Assembly: GCF_000484695.1 (NCBI RefSeq) | Contig: NZ_AXVR01000001.1 | Coordinates: 124,001 to 188,000 of the forward strand | DNA: 64,000 nt | Reading direction: 5' to 3' | Origin: Salinispora cortesiana | GTDB taxonomy: Bacteria; Actinomycetota; Actinomycetes; Mycobacteriales; Micromonosporaceae | Shown: positions 34,576-44,316 of the stretch, in pieces | Layout of the letters: each line of letters begins with the position of its first letter | Position numbering within the stretch: the first letter of the stretch is position 1 | Program-made: the position numbers and the translations under genes | Notes under the pieces: model-generated | Seen by the model: only the letters and a program-made list of their open reading frames with translations | What the model was told of the DNA's origin: nothing | Database searches by the model: none

Positions 34576-35616
34576 TCAGGAGGGGGACGCTGGCTCGCGG
34601 AGTTCGGCGAAGTGGCAGGCCGACGGGTGCGGGTCGGCGGCGCGCGGCACGGTGTCCGGGTCCTGGGTGGCGCAGACATCCTGCGCCTTCCAGCACCGGG
34701 TGCGGAACCGGCAGCCGCTCGGCGGGTTCGCCGGGCTCGGCACGTCACCGATCAGGCGGATCATGTTCTGGCTGTCCCGCTGCTCCGGGTCGGGCACCGG
34801 CACCGCCGACAGCAGTGCCTGGGTGTACGGGTGGGTGGCCCGCTGGTAGATCTCCTCCTCGGTGCCGAGCTCGACGATCCGACCCAGGTACATCACCGCG
34901 ACCCGGTCGCAGATGTGCCGTACCACCGACAGGTCGTGGGCGATGAAGATGTACGAGAGACCGAGCTCGTCCTGAAGCTGCTCGAGCAGATTGATCACCT
35001 GCGCCTGGATCGAAACGTCCAGCGCGGAGACCGGCTCGTCACAGACGATGACCTCGGGGCGCAGCGCGAGCGCACGGGCGATGCCGATGCGCTGCCGCTG
35101 GCCACCGGAGAACTGGTGTGGGTACCGGTTGATGTGCTCGGGGCTGAGCCCGACCATGTCCAGCAGTTCCTGGACCCGCCGCTGCCGGCTGCCCCTGGGC
35201 GCCGCCCCCGGGTGGATCTCGAAGGGTTCACCGATGATGTCGCCGACGGTCATCCGCGGATTCAGCGAGGTGTAGGGATCCTGGAGGACCATCTGCATGT
35301 TGCGGCGGAGCCGGCGCAACTCCCCGCCACGGGCGGCGAAGAGGTCCCGCCCCTCCAGGGTCGCCGCTCCGGAGGTCGGCATCTCCAGCCGCATCAGCAG
35401 CCGGGCCAGGGTGGACTTGCCGCAGCCGGACTCGCCGACGATGCCGAGGGTTTCCCCGCGGCGCAGGTCGAAGCTGACCCCGTCCACGGCGCGGACCGCG
35501 CCGATCTGGCGCTGGAAGATGACGCCCCGGGTGATCGGGAAGTGTTTGACCAGGTTTTCGACGGCGAGGATCGGCTCGCCGCGTACCTTCTTCGGCGGGC
35601 TAGCGGGCGCGGTCAT
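34576..35616 (-). CDS. oppF: Oligopeptide ABC transporter ATPase F (operon 2)
   Basis: A 346-residue ATPase, paralogue of operon 1 Opp[26 protein letters not shown], Walker [10 protein letters not shown], signature [10 protein letters not shown], Walker [14 protein letters not shown]-loop FIAHDLSVV and the Cys-containing [15 protein letters not shown] extension. ATG 35616 overlaps oppD by 17 bases. Last gene of operon 2, which runs A-B-C-D-F on the minus strand. Confidence 0.93.
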   Translation of the reverse strand: MTAPASPPKKVRGEPILAVENLVKHFPITRGVIFQRQIGAVRAVDGVSFDLRRGETLGIVGESGCGKSTLARLLMRLEMPTSGAATLEGRDLFAARGGELRRLRRNMQMVLQDPYTSLNPRMTVGDIIGEPFEIHPGAAPRGSRQRRVQELLDMVGLSPEHINRYPHQFSGGQRQRIGIARALALRPEVIVCDEPVSALDVSIQAQVINLLEQLQDELGLSYIFIAHDLSVVRHICDRVAVMYLGRIVELGTEEEIYQRATHPYTQALLSAVPVPDPEQRDSQNMIRLIGDVPSPANPPSGCRFRTRCWKAQDVCATQDPDTVPRAADPHPSACHFAELREPASPS

Positions 35617-36637
35617 CGCGGACCTCCTGCGCGAAGTGGCACGCGCTGGTCCGGCCGTCGCCGAGGACCAGGTCGTGCGGTACGACGTCCACGCAGACCT
35701 GCTGGACGTATGGGCATCGGGGGTGGAAGGGGCAGCCGGAGGGGATCCGCATCAGGTTCGGCGGCAGGCCCCGGATGGTCGACAGCTGTTGGCCCTGGAA
35801 GTCCAGCCGCGGGATCGACTTCAACAACCCCTTGGTGTACGGGTGGGCGGGTGCCTTGTACAGCGACCGGACGTCGGCGTGTTCGACGATCCGCCCGGCG
35901 TACATGACGGCGATCCGGTCGGCGACGCCGGCTACCACGCCGAGGTCGTGAGTGATCAGGATCATCGCCATGCGGAGGTCTCGGCGCAGGTCGGACAAAA
36001 GGTCCATGATCTGGGCCTGCACGGTCACGTCCAGCGCGGTGGTCGGCTCGTCGGCGATGAGGACCTTCGGGTTCAGCGCCAACGCCATGGCGATCATGAC
36101 CCGTTGCCGCATGCCGCCGGAGAACTGGTGCGGGTAGTCGCCGAGTCGGCTGGCCGCAGCCGGGATCTTGACCAGCTCCATCAGCTCGATCGCCCGCCGG
36201 CGGGCGTCGCCGCGGGACATCCCAGCCCGTTGGCGCAGCGTCTCGCCGATCTGCCAGCCGACCGGGAAGGTCGGGTTCAGCGCGGAGAGGGCATCCTGGA
36301 AGATCATGGAGATCTCGGTACCGCGTACCTGCCGGCGTTGCTCCTCGGACTGGGTGAGCAGGTCGCGTCCCTGGTAGCGGATCTGCCCGGAGCGGATCAC
36401 CGCGGGCGGGGTGTCCAGGATGCCCATGATCGCTTGGGCGGTGACTGACTTGCCGGAGCCCGATTCGCCGAGTACGGCGAGGGTCTCCCCGGCGTCCAGG
36501 TGGTACGAGACACCGTTGATCACCTTCGCCACACCTTCGCCGGTGCGGAACTCGACGTGCAGGTCCCGTACCTCGAGCAGGTGGCCGCCCTCCGGGGTGG
36601 GGGAGGCGGGCGTGGGTTGGACGGCGGACTGGGACAC
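35600..36637 (-). CDS. oppD: Oligopeptide ABC transporter ATPase D (operon 2)
   Basis: A 345-residue ATPase: Walker [10 protein letters not shown]-loop [12 protein letters not shown], signature FSGGMRQRV, Walker [14 protein letters not shown]-loop LITHDLGVV, and the C-terminal [15 protein letters not shown] motif. GTG 36637 follows AAAGGC by seven bases and is preferred; ATG 36685, six bases from the oppC stop, is possible and would add 16 basic residues. The open frame further upstream lies over oppC and is not coding. Confidence 0.92.
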   Translation of the reverse strand: MSQSAVQPTPASPTPEGGHLLEVRDLHVEFRTGEGVAKVINGVSYHLDAGETLAVLGESGSGKSVTAQAIMGILDTPPAVIRSGQIRYQGRDLLTQSEEQRRQVRGTEISMIFQDALSALNPTFPVGWQIGETLRQRAGMSRGDARRRAIELMELVKIPAAASRLGDYPHQFSGGMRQRVMIAMALALNPKVLIADEPTTALDVTVQAQIMDLLSDLRRDLRMAMILITHDLGVVAGVADRIAVMYAGRIVEHADVRSLYKAPAHPYTKGLLKSIPRLDFQGQQLSTIRGLPPNLMRIPSGCPFHPRCPYVQQVCVDVVPHDLVLGDGRTSACHFAQEVRDDRAR

Positions 36638-36690
36638 AGGGTCTGCCTTTCGCTCGCTGCCACGAGTGGGCCGGTTCCGGCGCATGGGGC

Positions 36691-37659
36691 TCACCGGAGT
36701 TTCGGGTCGAAGGCGTCTCGGATCGCGTCGCCGAGCATGATGAACGCCAGCACGGTCAGCGCGAGGAAGGTCGATGGGACGATCAGCGGGGTGGCCGACT
36801 CCCGCATGTGCACCCGACCGTTGTTGATGTCGATGCCCCAGGAGATTGTGGGCGCCTTGAGCCCGATGCCGAGGAAGGAGAGCGTCGCCTCGGCCGCGAT
36901 GAACGACCCGAGCGCGATGGTCAGCACCACGATGGCGGGAGCGAGGGTGTTGGGCAGGATGTGTCGCCACATGATCCGGCTGTTGCTCGCGCCGAGCATC
37001 CGGGCGGCGGAGACGTAGTCCTGCTCCTTCGCGGTGATCACCGACGAGCGGACCACCCGGGCCGTCGTGGTCCAGCCGAGCACCGCCAGGACGAAGATGA
37101 CCGCCGCGATCCGGATCGTCGCGCTGTCGCTGGCGACTCGTTTGAGCAGCACGATCGCGGCGAGCAGCAGCGGGATACCGAGCACGATGTCGATTACCCG
37201 GGAGAGGATGGCGTCGATCCACCGGCCGAAGTACCCGGCGAGCATGCCGACGGTGAGCGCGATCAGCCCGGTGAGCACCGCCGACAGGGCGCCGACCAGG
37301 AGTGAGGCGCGGGCACCGTAGACCGCCCGGGCATAAGTGTTGCAGCCCTGGAAGTCGTACCCGAAGATGGCTCCACCGGCGGGGCCGGCGTGCTGCCGGG
37401 AGAGTAGGCAGTCGGCCGGGTCGGCGGCGGTAAACAGCGCGGGCACGGCGGCCATCGCGGTGACCACCAGGACCAGGGCGGAGCTGATCCAGAAGATTGG
37501 CTTTCGCCGTAGGTCTCGCCAGGCGTCGCCGGCGAGGCTGCGCGGTCGGCCGGGGGCGACGGAGGTGCCGCCGACCTGGTTCGGCGCGTTCGGCTCGCCG
37601 GAGGGACCGCGCCGGGCATTCGGGTCCTCCGACCCGGCCACCGTCTGGAAATCACTCAT
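36691..37659 (-). CDS. oppC: Oligopeptide ABC transporter permease (operon 2)
   Basis: A 322-residue permease: charged Asn/Pro/Gly-rich N-terminal tail, first helix (FWISSALVLVVTAMAAVPALF), loop YDFQGCNTYARAVYGARAS, EAA loop (QDYVSAARMLGASNSRIMWRHILPN) and C-terminal AIRDAFDPKLR. ATG 37659 overlaps the oppB stop by eight bases, so the pair is coupled. Confidence 0.92.
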   Translation of the reverse strand: MSDFQTVAGSEDPNARRGPSGEPNAPNQVGGTSVAPGRPRSLAGDAWRDLRRKPIFWISSALVLVVTAMAAVPALFTAADPADCLLSRQHAGPAGGAIFGYDFQGCNTYARAVYGARASLLVGALSAVLTGLIALTVGMLAGYFGRWIDAILSRVIDIVLGIPLLLAAIVLLKRVASDSATIRIAAVIFVLAVLGWTTTARVVRSSVITAKEQDYVSAARMLGASNSRIMWRHILPNTLAPAIVVLTIALGSFIAAEATLSFLGIGLKAPTISWGIDINNGRVHMRESATPLIVPSTFLALTVLAFIMLGDAIRDAFDPKLR

Positions 37660-38590
37660 AACGGATCCTCGGGTCGAGTACGGCGTAGAGCACGTCCACC
37701 ACCAGGTTGGCGATGAGGTAGACCACGACCAGCACGCTGACGATCCCCACCACCAACGGACCGTCCTCGGTACGGATGGCACGGAAGAGGTTGAAACCGA
37801 CCCCGGGAATGTTGAACACCCCTTCGGTGATGATCGCGCCGCCCATCAGGTTGCCTAACTCGACGCCGAGGAAGGTGACCACCGGGATGAGCGAGTTACG
37901 CAGCACGTGGATGCCGACGATCCGTCGCTTGACCAGGCCCTTCGACCGGGCGGTGCGGACGTAGTCGGCGCGCAGGTTTTCGGCCACCGAGGTCCGGGTC
38001 AGCCGCAGCGCGGTGGCCAGGGAGAGGGAGCCGAGGACGATCCCGGGCAGCAGGAGCGCGTAGAAGTCGGGGTCGGCGCCGGCCGTGGGTGGGAAGAGCT
38101 GCCACCGGACGCCGAGGAGGTACTGCGCGATGGGTGCCAGCACGATGGTCGGCACGGCGAGCACGACCAGGGTCAGCAGCAGCGTCGAGTTGTCGAAGAT
38201 GCTGGCTCGCCGAATGCCGGCGAGCACACCGGCGGTGACCCCGACGAGCACGGTGACCGTCATCGCGATCAGGGCCAGCTTGATCGTCACCGGCCAGGCG
38301 GCGGCGAGGATGTCGCCGATCTGCCGCCCGGTGAGGGACTCGCCGAGGTCGCCCTGGAGCAGGTTCCGGATGTAGTCGAAGTAGCGGTAGAAGAAGCCGT
38401 CGATACCGGTCCGGTCCAGGTGGAACTTCTCCGTCAGGTATGCCCGTTGGGCTTCGGTCACCGGGCGTTCGCCGGCGAGCGCCTGGATGGGGTCACCCTG
38501 ACCGGCGAACATCAGCGCGTAGACGATCAGCGTGGTCCCGAAGAAGGCGAGGACCATCTGGAGTAGTCGTCGCAGAATAAAGCGGACCAT
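37652..38590 (-). CDS. oppB: Oligopeptide ABC transporter permease (operon 2)
   Basis: A 312-residue permease beginning VRFILRRLLQMVLAFFGTTLIVYALMF and carrying the EAA loop (ADYVRTARSKGLVKRRIVGIHVLRN); ends LYAVLDPRIRYE like its operon 1 counterpart. It is 24 residues shorter than that protein, mostly in the first periplasmic loop. Confidence 0.92.
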   Translation of the reverse strand: MVRFILRRLLQMVLAFFGTTLIVYALMFAGQGDPIQALAGERPVTEAQRAYLTEKFHLDRTGIDGFFYRYFDYIRNLLQGDLGESLTGRQIGDILAAAWPVTIKLALIAMTVTVLVGVTAGVLAGIRRASIFDNSTLLLTLVVLAVPTIVLAPIAQYLLGVRWQLFPPTAGADPDFYALLLPGIVLGSLSLATALRLTRTSVAENLRADYVRTARSKGLVKRRIVGIHVLRNSLIPVVTFLGVELGNLMGGAIITEGVFNIPGVGFNLFRAIRTEDGPLVVGIVSVLVVVYLIANLVVDVLYAVLDPRIRYE

Positions 38591-38625
38591 ACTAGGCAGT
38601 CTCTCTGAAAAAGGGCGAAGGGGAG

Positions 38626-38665
38626 GCGTGGTCGGGTCACCAGCTACCCGGTGACCCGACCACGC
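38626..38665 (-). promoter_or_regulatory. oppA-oppB intergenic hairpin (operon 2)
   Basis: A perfect 16-bp stem (38626-38641 with 38650-38665) with an 8-nt loop lies 14 bp after oppA and 35 bp before oppB on the minus strand. It is at the same position as the operon 1 hairpin but differs in sequence. Confidence 0.8.
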
Positions 38666-38679
38666 CGCTCGTTACGGAA

Positions 38680-40281
38680 TTACTGGACTGCCTCGATCTT
38701 GAGCAGGTCGACTCGGTTGAAGAGGTCCAACTCCACGTTCGTGACCTTGCTCGAGTGCCCGAAGACGTTCTGGCCGTAGCGCAGCGGGATCACTGGCATG
38801 TCCTCGGCCAGCAGCTCCTCGGCCTGCTGGTACTTCGCGATCGCCTCCTCCTCGGAGGCTGCCGCCGTGCCCTCGGCGACCAGCTTGTCGAACTCGGGGT
38901 TCTCGTAGCCGTAGAAGTTCGACGAGCCGTTGCTGCTGTACAGCGGGCCGAGGTAGTTCTCCATGGACGGGTAGTCCATGACCCAACCCATCCGGAACAG
39001 GCCGACCGGCTGCTCCGCCTTGACCTTCGTCAGCAGGTCGGAGAACTTCGGCTCGGCGCTGCCGACGCACGCCACATCCAGGTTCGCCTTGAGCTGGTTG
39101 CAGGTGGCGTCGACCCAGTCCTTGTGGCCGCCGTCGCCGTTGTACGAGATCTCGATCTGGCTCGGGCCGCCCGCGCTCTCGTAGAGCGCCTTGGCCTTGG
39201 CCGGGTCGAAGGTGCCGGCGTCGCCGATGGTGTTCTCGCGGTAGCCCGCGACAACCGGGGAGACGAACGAGCGGGCCGGAGTCTGCGAGTCCTTGAAGAC
39301 CGCCTTCGTGATCTCCTCCCGGTCGATCGCCATCGAGATCGCCTTCCGCGCGTCCGGGTTGCTGAACTCCTCCTGGTAGGTCGGGAAGGAGAGGAACTGG
39401 AAGGACGATCCGGGGCTGGTCTGGAACCGGTCCCCCAGGTCGGTGGGGGCGGTCGACAGGTTCTCGGTCGGAATCGCCTTGATCACGTCGAGGTTGTCCG
39501 AGAGGACATCCGCGTACGCGGCGGCGGGCTGCTGGTAGATCCGGAACTCGACGCCCGCCACCTTCGGCTGCTCGCCGGGGAAGGCGTCGTACCGCTCGAC
39601 CTCGACCCGGGCGTCGTGCTGCCAGGTGCCCTTCATCTTGAACGGGCCCTGACCGATCGGTGCCTGCTCGTAGCCCTCGTCGAGCACGCCCGGCTCCGAG
39701 AACGCGGCCTTCGGCAGCGGGTAGAAGGCGTTGTACCCGAGCATGGTCCGGAAACCGGAGTACGGCGCGGACAGGGTGACGTTGAAGGTCAGGTCATCAA
39801 CCTTCTCCAGGCCGGACAGCGTCTGCGCCGTCGGGGTCTCGCCCTGAAGGTCCTCGTACCCGGCGATCTTCTCGAAGAAGTAGCTCGAGCCCTGGCCGTT
39901 CGGGGCGTAGGCGCCGTAGTTCCAGGCGTCGATGTAGTTGTCGGCGGTGACCGGCTCGCCGTTGTGGAAGGTGTAGCCGTCCTTGAGTTTGATCGTCCAG
40001 GTGATGTTGTCCTCGGAGGTCACCGACTCGGCTGCCACCTCGTACGCCTGGTTGGCGTCGTCGTAGTCGACCAGCGGGCTGAACAGGGCGGCGAGCACCT
40101 GCGAGCCACTGGTCTCGTTGGTGTTGGTCGGAACCAGGTGCTGCGGCTCGGCGATCTCGATCCGCACGGCCGCGTTGGGGTCGGTCCCGCCGGAACCACC
40201 GCTGCCGGAGCCGCAGGCCGTCAGGCCCAGGGTCACCGCGAGCGGGAGGGCCGTCCAGGCGGCGAGTCTACGAACGCGCAT
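38680..40281 (-). CDS. oppA: Oligopeptide ABC transporter substrate-binding lipoprotein (operon 2)
   Basis: A 533-residue family 5 solute-binding lipoprotein with lipobox LTAC after MRVRRLAAWTALPLAVTLG, and SBP_bac_5 segments ITWTIKLKDGYTFHNGEPVTADNY, PIGQGPFKMKGTW and EELLAEDMPVIPLRYG. It resembles the operon 1 protein over its whole length but is clearly diverged, so ligand specificity may differ. First gene of operon 2. Confidence 0.92.
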   Translation of the reverse strand: MRVRRLAAWTALPLAVTLGLTACGSGSGGSGGTDPNAAVRIEIAEPQHLVPTNTNETSGSQVLAALFSPLVDYDDANQAYEVAAESVTSEDNITWTIKLKDGYTFHNGEPVTADNYIDAWNYGAYAPNGQGSSYFFEKIAGYEDLQGETPTAQTLSGLEKVDDLTFNVTLSAPYSGFRTMLGYNAFYPLPKAAFSEPGVLDEGYEQAPIGQGPFKMKGTWQHDARVEVERYDAFPGEQPKVAGVEFRIYQQPAAAYADVLSDNLDVIKAIPTENLSTAPTDLGDRFQTSPGSSFQFLSFPTYQEEFSNPDARKAISMAIDREEITKAVFKDSQTPARSFVSPVVAGYRENTIGDAGTFDPAKAKALYESAGGPSQIEISYNGDGGHKDWVDATCNQLKANLDVACVGSAEPKFSDLLTKVKAEQPVGLFRMGWVMDYPSMENYLGPLYSSNGSSNFYGYENPEFDKLVAEGTAAASEEEAIAKYQQAEELLAEDMPVIPLRYGQNVFGHSSKVTNVELDLFNRVDLLKIEAVQ

Positions 40282-40732
40282 GAAGCCTCCTCATCCTCAC
40301 GCTGCGCAGGACCCGACGTTGGGTAACGCTGCGCAACGATCGGCAACGGTAGGTCACCGGTTGGCGATCGACAACGAAAGGGTTGCGAAGTCGTAACGGA
40401 GGGTGGGGTTGGGCCTTGTTGGGGGTGCCCCTCCGTGCTATAGATTCCGCTGTTGACCTGCGCCTTTGGCTCACCGAATTGGTGGATTTGTCGGGGTGTG
40501 TCGACCCGTAACGGCGACTCCGAACCCGCCGTCGCCGACCGTCCGGCGTGCCCCCGACCGTCCGGCGTGCCCCCGACCGCGATTGGGTGTCTGGTTCTTG
40601 GGCCAACATGCGTTACTCAGAGTGACTTATTGCACGCGGCTGGCGGGCCTGGTGTCCCCGGTCACAGCAGCGCCGGCCGTGGGCTGCCCGGGTCGTCGGC
40701 TCCGCACCGGGTCGGCGTGAGACGATCTGGAG
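40282..40732. other. Divergent control region between opp operon 2 and folD
   Basis: About 451 bp with no gene I can support. A TTGTTG / TATAGA pair with 17-bp spacing lies on the plus strand near 40417-40446. A 19-bp unit TCCGGCGTGCCCCCGACCG is exactly duplicated at 40542-40560 and 40561-40579. Confidence 0.5.
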
Positions 40733-41593
40733 GTGACGGCGACGCTTCTGGACGGCAAGGCGACCGCAGCCGAGATCAAGGACGAGCTGCGGGTGCGGGT
40801 GAAGGCTCTGGCGGAACGGGGTGTCACCCCCGGGCTCGGCACCGTCCTGGTCGGCGGCGATCCCGGCTCCCAGGCGTACGTCAACGGCAAGCACCGGGAC
40901 TGCGCCGAGGTCGGCGTCGCCTCGCTCCGTCGGGAGCTTCCGGCCGACGCCACGCAGGAGCAGGTGGACGCCGTACTGGCCGACCTGAACGCCGACCCGG
41001 CCTGTCACGGCTACATCGTGCAGCTGCCGCTCCCCGGCCACCTGGACACCCAGCGGGTGCTGGAGCTGATCGACCCGGACAAGGACGCCGACGGTCTGCA
41101 CCCGGTCAACCTGGGCCGGCTGGTGCTCGGCTACCCGGGGCCGCTGCCCTGCACCCCGCGCGGGATCGTCGAGCTGCTTCGCCGGCACGACGTGGCGCTG
41201 CGAGGTGCCCGGGTCGTCGTGGTCGGTCGGGGTAACACGGTCGGCCGCCCGCTCGGGCTGCTGCTCACCCGGCGCAGCGAGAACGCGACCGTCACCCTTT
41301 GCCACACCGGCACGCTCGACCTCACCGCGCACACCCGGGCCGCGGACATCGTGATCGTCGCGGCCGGCGTGCCGGGGCTGCTCACCGCCGACATGATCAC
41401 GCCGGGTGCGGTCGTGGTGGATGTCGGGATCACCCGGGTGGTCGGCCCCGACGGTAAGGGCCGCTACACCGGCGACGTGGATCCCGGCGTCGCCGAGGTG
41501 GCCGGGGCCCTGGTCCCGATGCCCGGTGGAGTGGGGCCGATGACCCGCGCGATGCTGCTGACCAACGTCGTGGAGCGGGCCGAGCGCGGCTGA
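40733..41593 (+). CDS. folD: Methylenetetrahydrofolate dehydrogenase / cyclohydrolase
   Basis: A 286-residue bifunctional enzyme supplying 10-formyl-THF for purine synthesis. Seen: [22 protein letters not shown] with the catalytic Lys region, the substrate motif [13 protein letters not shown], the Rossmann segment [18 protein letters not shown], and the C-terminal [17 protein letters not shown] 40733 has GGAGG directly adjacent, too close for a usual SD, so the transcript may be leaderless. The tie to purN and purH is functional. Confidence 0.95.
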   Translation: MTATLLDGKATAAEIKDELRVRVKALAERGVTPGLGTVLVGGDPGSQAYVNGKHRDCAEVGVASLRRELPADATQEQVDAVLADLNADPACHGYIVQLPLPGHLDTQRVLELIDPDKDADGLHPVNLGRLVLGYPGPLPCTPRGIVELLRRHDVALRGARVVVVGRGNTVGRPLGLLLTRRSENATVTLCHTGTLDLTAHTRAADIVIVAAGVPGLLTADMITPGAVVVDVGITRVVGPDGKGRYTGDVDPGVAEVAGALVPMPGGVGPMTRAMLLTNVVERAERG

Positions 41594-41715
41594 AGTCCCG
41601 CAGCGGCACCGAAGCGCACCCATCGGGGTCATAACCGTCCGCCCCTGACCGGATCGGTGTCAGGATGGCTGATACGGTCCGGAAAAACCGACTGGTATCA
41701 GGGAGTGGGACGTCA

Positions 41716-42666
41716 ATGGGTAAGAAGGTCACTGTCGTCGGGGCCGGCTTCTACGGCTCCACCACCGCGCAGCGTCTGGCCGAGTACGACGTCTTCGGCA
41801 CCGTCGTGATCACGGACATCGTGGAGGGCAAGCCGGCGGGTCTCGCCCTGGACCTCAACCAGTCCCGGGCGATCGAGGGCTTCGAGACCAAGCTGGTTGG
41901 CGTGACCACCGGCCCCAACGGCGAGGGCTACGAGGCCATCGAGGGCTCGGATGTCGTCGTTGTCACCGCCGGCCTGCCGCGCAAGCCGGGCATGAGCCGG
42001 ATGGACCTGCTGGAGACCAACGCCAAGATTGTCCGGCAGGTCGCCGAGAACGTCGCCAAGTACGCGCCGAACGCCGTCGTGATCGTGGTCTCCAACCCGC
42101 TCGACGAGATGACCGCGCTGGCCCAGATCGCCACCCAGTTCCCGCACAACCGGGTGCTCGGCCAGGCCGGCATGCTGGACACCGCGCGGTTCACCAACTT
42201 CGTGGCCGAGGCACTCGACGTGCCGGTGGCGTCGGTGCGGACGCTGACGCTGGGCTCGCACGGGGACACCATGGTCCCGGTGCCGTCGAAGAGCAGCGTG
42301 GCCGGCAAGCCGCTGCGCGAGGCGATGCCCGCCGAGCAGATCGAGGAGCTGGTGGTCAAGACCCGTAACGGTGGCGCCGAGGTGGTGGCGCTGCTCAAGA
42401 CCGGCTCGGCCTACTACGCCCCGTCGGCCGCCGCCGCCCGGATGGCGAAGGCCGTCGCCGAGGACTCCGGCGAGGTCCTGCCGGTCTGCGCCTGGGTGGA
42501 CGGGGAGTACGGCATCTCCGGCGTCTACCTCGGGGTGGAGGCGGAGATCGGCGCGCAGGGTATCCGGCGGGTCGTCGAGACCGACCTGGACGCCGATGAG
42601 CTGGCCGCCCTGAAGGAGGCCGCCGAGGCGGTTCGCGCCAAGCAGAGCGACGTCGCCAGCATGTGA
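41716..42666 (+). CDS. mdh: Malate dehydrogenase (LDH-like type)
   Basis: A 316-residue NAD-dependent dehydrogenase. GAGFYGSTTAQRLAEYD is the Rossmann start, followed by ITDIVEGKPAGLALDL (Asp for NAD), the substrate Arg loop GLPRKPGMSRMDLL, VSNPLDEM, and the catalytic His in LGSHGDTMVP. The MSRMDLL and DEMT pattern fits malate rather than lactate. ATG 41716 is used. Part of a TCA cluster with icd downstream and sucCD 16 kb upstream. Confidence 0.94.
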   Translation: MGKKVTVVGAGFYGSTTAQRLAEYDVFGTVVITDIVEGKPAGLALDLNQSRAIEGFETKLVGVTTGPNGEGYEAIEGSDVVVVTAGLPRKPGMSRMDLLETNAKIVRQVAENVAKYAPNAVVIVVSNPLDEMTALAQIATQFPHNRVLGQAGMLDTARFTNFVAEALDVPVASVRTLTLGSHGDTMVPVPSKSSVAGKPLREAMPAEQIEELVVKTRNGGAEVVALLKTGSAYYAPSAAAARMAKAVAEDSGEVLPVCAWVDGEYGISGVYLGVEAEIGAQGIRRVVETDLDADELAALKEAAEAVRAKQSDVASM

Positions 42667-42774
42667 TCGACCGACGGCAGTGCCCCGTGGTCACCCGGCC
42701 GCGGGGCCGCCGTCCCCCTCGCCGAGGGGTTCGGGCCCCGGGAATGAGGCCGGCTGGGGAGACCGGGATTGTTT

Positions 42775-42792
42775 GCAGTACGCTCGTACTGC
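42775..42792. promoter_or_regulatory. 18-bp palindrome upstream of icd
   Basis: GCAGTACG-CT-CGTACTGC, 35 bp before the icd start and inside the likely promoter (TTGTTT just upstream). It could be an operator. The gap is only 160 bp, so a hairpin after mdh is the other possibility. Confidence 0.45.
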
Positions 42793-42826
42793 TTGAGCAT
42801 GTGTCCCCCGAGAGGAGCGCCGGCCG

Positions 42827-44041
42827 ATGGCGAAGATCAAGGTAAACAACCCGGTCGTAGAGCTCGACGGCGACGAGATGACCCGGATCATCTGGAAGCA
42901 GATCCGGGAGCAGCTGATCCTGCCCTACCTCGACGTCGACCTGCGTTACTACGACCTCTCGATCCAGCACCGGGACGAGACCGACGACCAGGCCACCGTT
43001 GACGCCGCCAACGCGATCAAGGAGCACGGCGTCGGCGTCAAGTGCGCCACGATCACTCCGGACGAGGCGCGGGTCGAGGAGTTCGGCCTGAAGAAGATGT
43101 GGCGGTCGCCGAACGGCACCATCCGCAACATCCTCGGCGGCGTCGTCTTCCGTGAGCCGATCATCATGTCCAACGTGCCGCGGCTGGTGCCCGGTTGGAC
43201 GAAGCCGATCATCATCGGCCGGCACGCCCACGGCGACCAGTACAAGGCCAGCGACTTCGTCGTCCCCGGGCCCGGCAAGGTCACCATCACCTATACCCCG
43301 ACCGACGGCACCCAGCCGGTCGAGATGGAGATCGCCAACTTCCCCGGTGGCGGCGTCGCCATGGGCATGTACAACTTCGACGAGTCGATCCGGGACTTCG
43401 CCCGCGCCTCCATGCGGTACGGCCTCGACCGGGGCTACCCGGTCTACCTGTCGACCAAGAACACCATCCTCAAGGCGTACGACGGCCGGTTCAAGGACAT
43501 CTTCGCCGAGGTCTACGAGGCCGAGTTCAAGGCCGACTTCGAGGCGGCCGGCATCAGCTATGAGCACCGGCTGATCGACGACATGGTCGCCGCGGCGCTC
43601 AAGTGGGAGGGCGGCTTCGTCTGGGCCTGCAAGAACTACGACGGTGACGTGCAGTCCGACACCGTCGCGCAGGGCTTCGGCTCGCTCGGCCTGATGACCT
43701 CCGTGCTGATGACCCCCGACGGCCGCACCGTCGAGGCCGAGGCCGCGCACGGTACCGTCACCCGGCACTACCGGCAGTACCAGAAGGGCGAGAAGACCTC
43801 GACCAACCCCATCGCCTCGATCTATGCCTGGACCCGGGGCCTGGCCCACCGGGGCAAGCTGGACGGCACCCCGGCGGTTGTCGAGTTCGCCAACACTCTG
43901 GAGAAGGTCATCATCGAGACCGTCGAGGGCGGCCAGATGACCAAGGACCTCGCGCTGCTCATCTCGCGGGACGCCCCGTGGCTGACCACCGACGAGTTCA
44001 TGAACGCGCTGGACGAGAACCTGGCCCGCAAGCTCGCCTGA
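42827..44041 (+). CDS. icd: NADP-dependent isocitrate dehydrogenase
   Basis: A 404-residue dimeric IDH of the eukaryote-like type [20 protein letters not shown], substrate-binding motif [29 protein letters not shown], metal-site [30 protein letters not shown], and [29 protein letters not shown]. Oxidises isocitrate to 2-oxoglutarate with NADPH. ATG 42827 follows GAGAGGAG. Normal length. Confidence 0.96.
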   Translation: MAKIKVNNPVVELDGDEMTRIIWKQIREQLILPYLDVDLRYYDLSIQHRDETDDQATVDAANAIKEHGVGVKCATITPDEARVEEFGLKKMWRSPNGTIRNILGGVVFREPIIMSNVPRLVPGWTKPIIIGRHAHGDQYKASDFVVPGPGKVTITYTPTDGTQPVEMEIANFPGGGVAMGMYNFDESIRDFARASMRYGLDRGYPVYLSTKNTILKAYDGRFKDIFAEVYEAEFKADFEAAGISYEHRLIDDMVAAALKWEGGFVWACKNYDGDVQSDTVAQGFGSLGLMTSVLMTPDGRTVEAEAAHGTVTRHYRQYQKGEKTSTNPIASIYAWTRGLAHRGKLDGTPAVVEFANTLEKVIIETVEGGQMTKDLALLISRDAPWLTTDEFMNALDENLARKLA

Positions 44042-44249
44042 CTCCGACCGGCGGGGCCGCCGACTACCGGTGAGGTAATCGGCGGGCGGGTTCGAGCCGG
44101 CGGGTGGCGCGACTTTCTTCGGCGCGCCTCGTTGACCCAGATGGACGAGATGCCAGTCGCGTCCAGGAAGGTTGACCACGGTCGCCCGCGACGTGCGCCG
44201 CCCGTCAGCTTTCCCGGCTGTCACGCACAGCCAGCCGTCCCTTCCCAGC

Positions 44250-44273
44250 GGGGGGCCCTGTCCCGGGCCCCCC
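44250..44273. terminator. GC hairpin between icd and the APS kinase gene
   Basis: A 9-bp perfect G/C stem (44250-44258 with 44265-44273), loop of 6. It lies in the 275-bp convergent gap, nearer the minus-strand gene stop at 44317. Confidence 0.6.
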
Positions 44274-44316
44274 GCGCCCCGGTCCCCTGCCGTGGAACGG
44301 CGCGACCGGAGGGTGG

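Noticed and set aside
44080..44105. GGTTCGAGCC, like a tRNA T-loop, after icd
   Set aside because: The five-base stem does not pair and no acceptor, D-arm or anticodon arm can be found in the 70 bases upstream.
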